Shown here piece after piece: positions 32,023 to 32,868 of a DNA stretch of 32,868 nt. The translations under genes and the position numbers were made by a program. The DNA is from Burkholderiales bacterium (lineage in GTDB: Bacteria; Pseudomonadota; Gammaproteobacteria; Burkholderiales; Burkholderiaceae_C). The notes below the pieces were generated by a model, which had not been told where the DNA came from, searched no databases, and saw only the letters and a program-made list of their open reading frames with translations. Every line of letters begins with the position of its first letter. The stretch's first letter is position 1. The stretch covers positions 1 to 32,868 of the forward strand of contig PLZH01000108.1 in NCBI GenBank assembly GCA_003152055.1. Reading direction: 5' to 3'.

Positions 32023-32025
32023 GGT

Positions 32026-32520
32026 TCAACTTTCCGAAATAGATTTGAGTGCTGTCTGCAGTTCGGCGTTGCTCATGGATTCCAGCGGCAGCTGCGCCAG
32101 CTGAAGCATCCGGTAGGCGATCGCCTGACGTGTCAGTTCGAAAGTCTGGCGCCGGGCGACTTCGTCGCCCGGCGCCAGAGACGGGTCTGCGTAGCCCCAG
32201 TGCACCTTGACCGGACTCCCGGGCCAATATGGGCACTGCTCGGCCGCGGCGCTGTCGCAGACGGTGATGACGACGCGCATCTGCGGCGCGTCGGCCGTGA
32301 TGAACTCGTCCCAGCTCTTGCTGCGCAACCCGCTGACGTCGATGCGCGCAGAAGCGAGCGATTCGATGGCGAACGGATTGACCCGACCGCTCGCAGCACT
32401 GCCCGCGCTGTAGGCCTGCATGTCTCGCCCGAGCTTACCTGCCCAGTGGCGCAGCATCCCTTCGGCGAGCAGGCTCCGCGCGGAGTTGTGCGTACAAAGG
32501 ATGAGGACGTTTGTCGTCAT
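32026..32520 (-). CDS. arsC: Arsenate reductase, low-molecular-weight tyrosine-phosphatase type
   Basis: 164 aa. The P-loop is C9-T-H-N-S-A-R15-S, the CX5R catalytic motif. C88 (TVCDSA) and C96 (EQCPYWPG) are positioned like the two resolving cysteines of thioredoxin-linked ArsC enzymes. It reduces As(V) to As(III). The gene lies 30 nt downstream of arsR and directly upstream of the aquaporin gene. Confidence 0.95.
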   Translation of the reverse strand: MTTNVLILCTHNSARSLLAEGMLRHWAGKLGRDMQAYSAGSAASGRVNPFAIESLASARIDVSGLRSKSWDEFITADAPQMRVVITVCDSAAAEQCPYWPGSPVKVHWGYADPSLAPGDEVARRQTFELTRQAIAYRMLQLAQLPLESMSNAELQTALKSISES

Positions 32521-32550
32521 GTGATCTGCCGCGAGCGATTCATCCGGCTT

Positions 32551-32868
32551 TCATGAGCAGCCGCATGAGGCGTCGGCCTCGACCGACCGAGGCTCGCCCT
32601 GGCAACAATTCGAGGTCAGGTAGCCGAGCAATTGATTCATGTGGCCGAAGGACGCCCTGTAGATCAAATGACGGCCGTCTCGCTCCTGGGTCACCAGACC
32701 GGAATTCATGAGGTCCTTCAGATGGAACGACAGGGTCGCCGCAGGAACCTCAAGCTCCTCGGCGATGGCGCCGGGCGTCAGGCCCTCCTGGCCAGCGACG
32801 ACGAGGAGACGAAACACCCTCAGGCGAAGCGATTGGGCCAAAGCGGCCAACGCGCGCACGACCTCGGC
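32551..32868 (-). CDS. arsR: ArsR-family repressor (5' end at or beyond the window edge)
   Basis: The frame is open to the window edge, so a few N-terminal residues may be missing; a GTG at 32859 is the most upstream internal start. The winged helix-turn-helix is clear: LRLRVFRLLVVAG, then TPGAIAEELEVPAATLSFHLKDL and the beta-wing RDGRHLIYRA. The As(III) cysteines seem to be at the C-terminus (NCC near residue 83 and a CGC end), as in ArsR types with C-terminal sensing sites. It would repress the arsC-aquaporin-arsH-MFS operon from a promoter outside the window. Confidence 0.9.
   Translation of the reverse strand, partial: AEVVRALAALAQSLRLRVFRLLVVAGQEGLTPGAIAEELEVPAATLSFHLKDLMNSGLVTQERDGRHLIYRASFGHMNQLLGYLTSNCCQGEPRSVEADASCGCS

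Noticed and set aside
1-32868. Insertion sequences, integrases, CRISPR or tRNA genes marking a genomic island border
   Set aside because: None was recognised on either strand, so horizontal transfer is only suggested by the gene content, not shown.

Overview
The window is GC-rich, tightly packed DNA with overlapping start/stop codons and typical bacterial families (LysR, FCD-type GntR, MFS, an ArsR/ArsC/ArsH arsenic operon, an NAD-linked formate dehydrogenase with a fused NuoE/NuoF-type beta subunit). It most likely comes from a member of the Pseudomonadota, beta- or alphaproteobacterial in style. No rRNA, tRNA, CRISPR array or insertion sequence was recognised.

Layout. (1) 1-2456: the C-terminal end of a NarI/HdrE-like membrane cytochrome, a kinase-like/cold-shock fusion protein and a LysR regulator. 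(2) 2467-6503, + strand: a ferredoxin/ASKHA corrinoid-reactivating protein (RACE), a variant CDGSH iron-sulfur protein, small unknown proteins and an MFS transporter. (3) 6500-11407, - strand: a ParDE-like toxin-antitoxin pair, 5-formyl-THF cyclo-ligase, a small unknown protein, methylenetetrahydrofolate reductase, a hemopexin-repeat protein and a ferredoxin-reductase-like flavoprotein. (4) 11763-28721, + strand: the core cluster. It holds a small PF13769-like protein, a free-standing MetH-activation-domain protein, a pterin-dependent methyltransferase (MT2), a UroD-family methyltransferase (MT1), a corrinoid protein, a second RACE protein, a CobW GTPase, a GntR regulator, an ArsD-like protein, formate dehydrogenase beta, a FolB-like protein, formate dehydrogenase alpha, formate-THF ligase, FolD and a metallo-beta-lactamase-fold protein. 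(5) 28722-29225: decayed DNA with a fragment of a BtuF-like binding protein. (6) 29226-32868, - strand: an arsenic operon, read arsR, arsC, aquaporin, arsH, MFS.

How the parts fit. MT1 would take a methyl group from an unknown donor and load it onto the corrinoid protein. MT2 would pass it to THF. MetF, FolD, formate-THF ligase running in reverse (yielding ATP) and NAD-dependent formate dehydrogenase would oxidise it to CO2. The ASKHA protein, and perhaps the SAM-motif-bearing MetH-activation-like protein, would rescue oxidised cob(II)alamin. This is the logic of the acetogen Mtv/Odm, archaeal Mto, chloromethane (Cmu) and dichloromethane (Mec) systems, here assembled as one complete methyl-oxidation island in what looks like a proteobacterium. 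The methyl donor cannot be read from the sequence. Methoxylated aromatics, halomethanes and, because of the flanking ars genes and the embedded ArsD-like protein, methylated arsenicals are the hypotheses worth separating.
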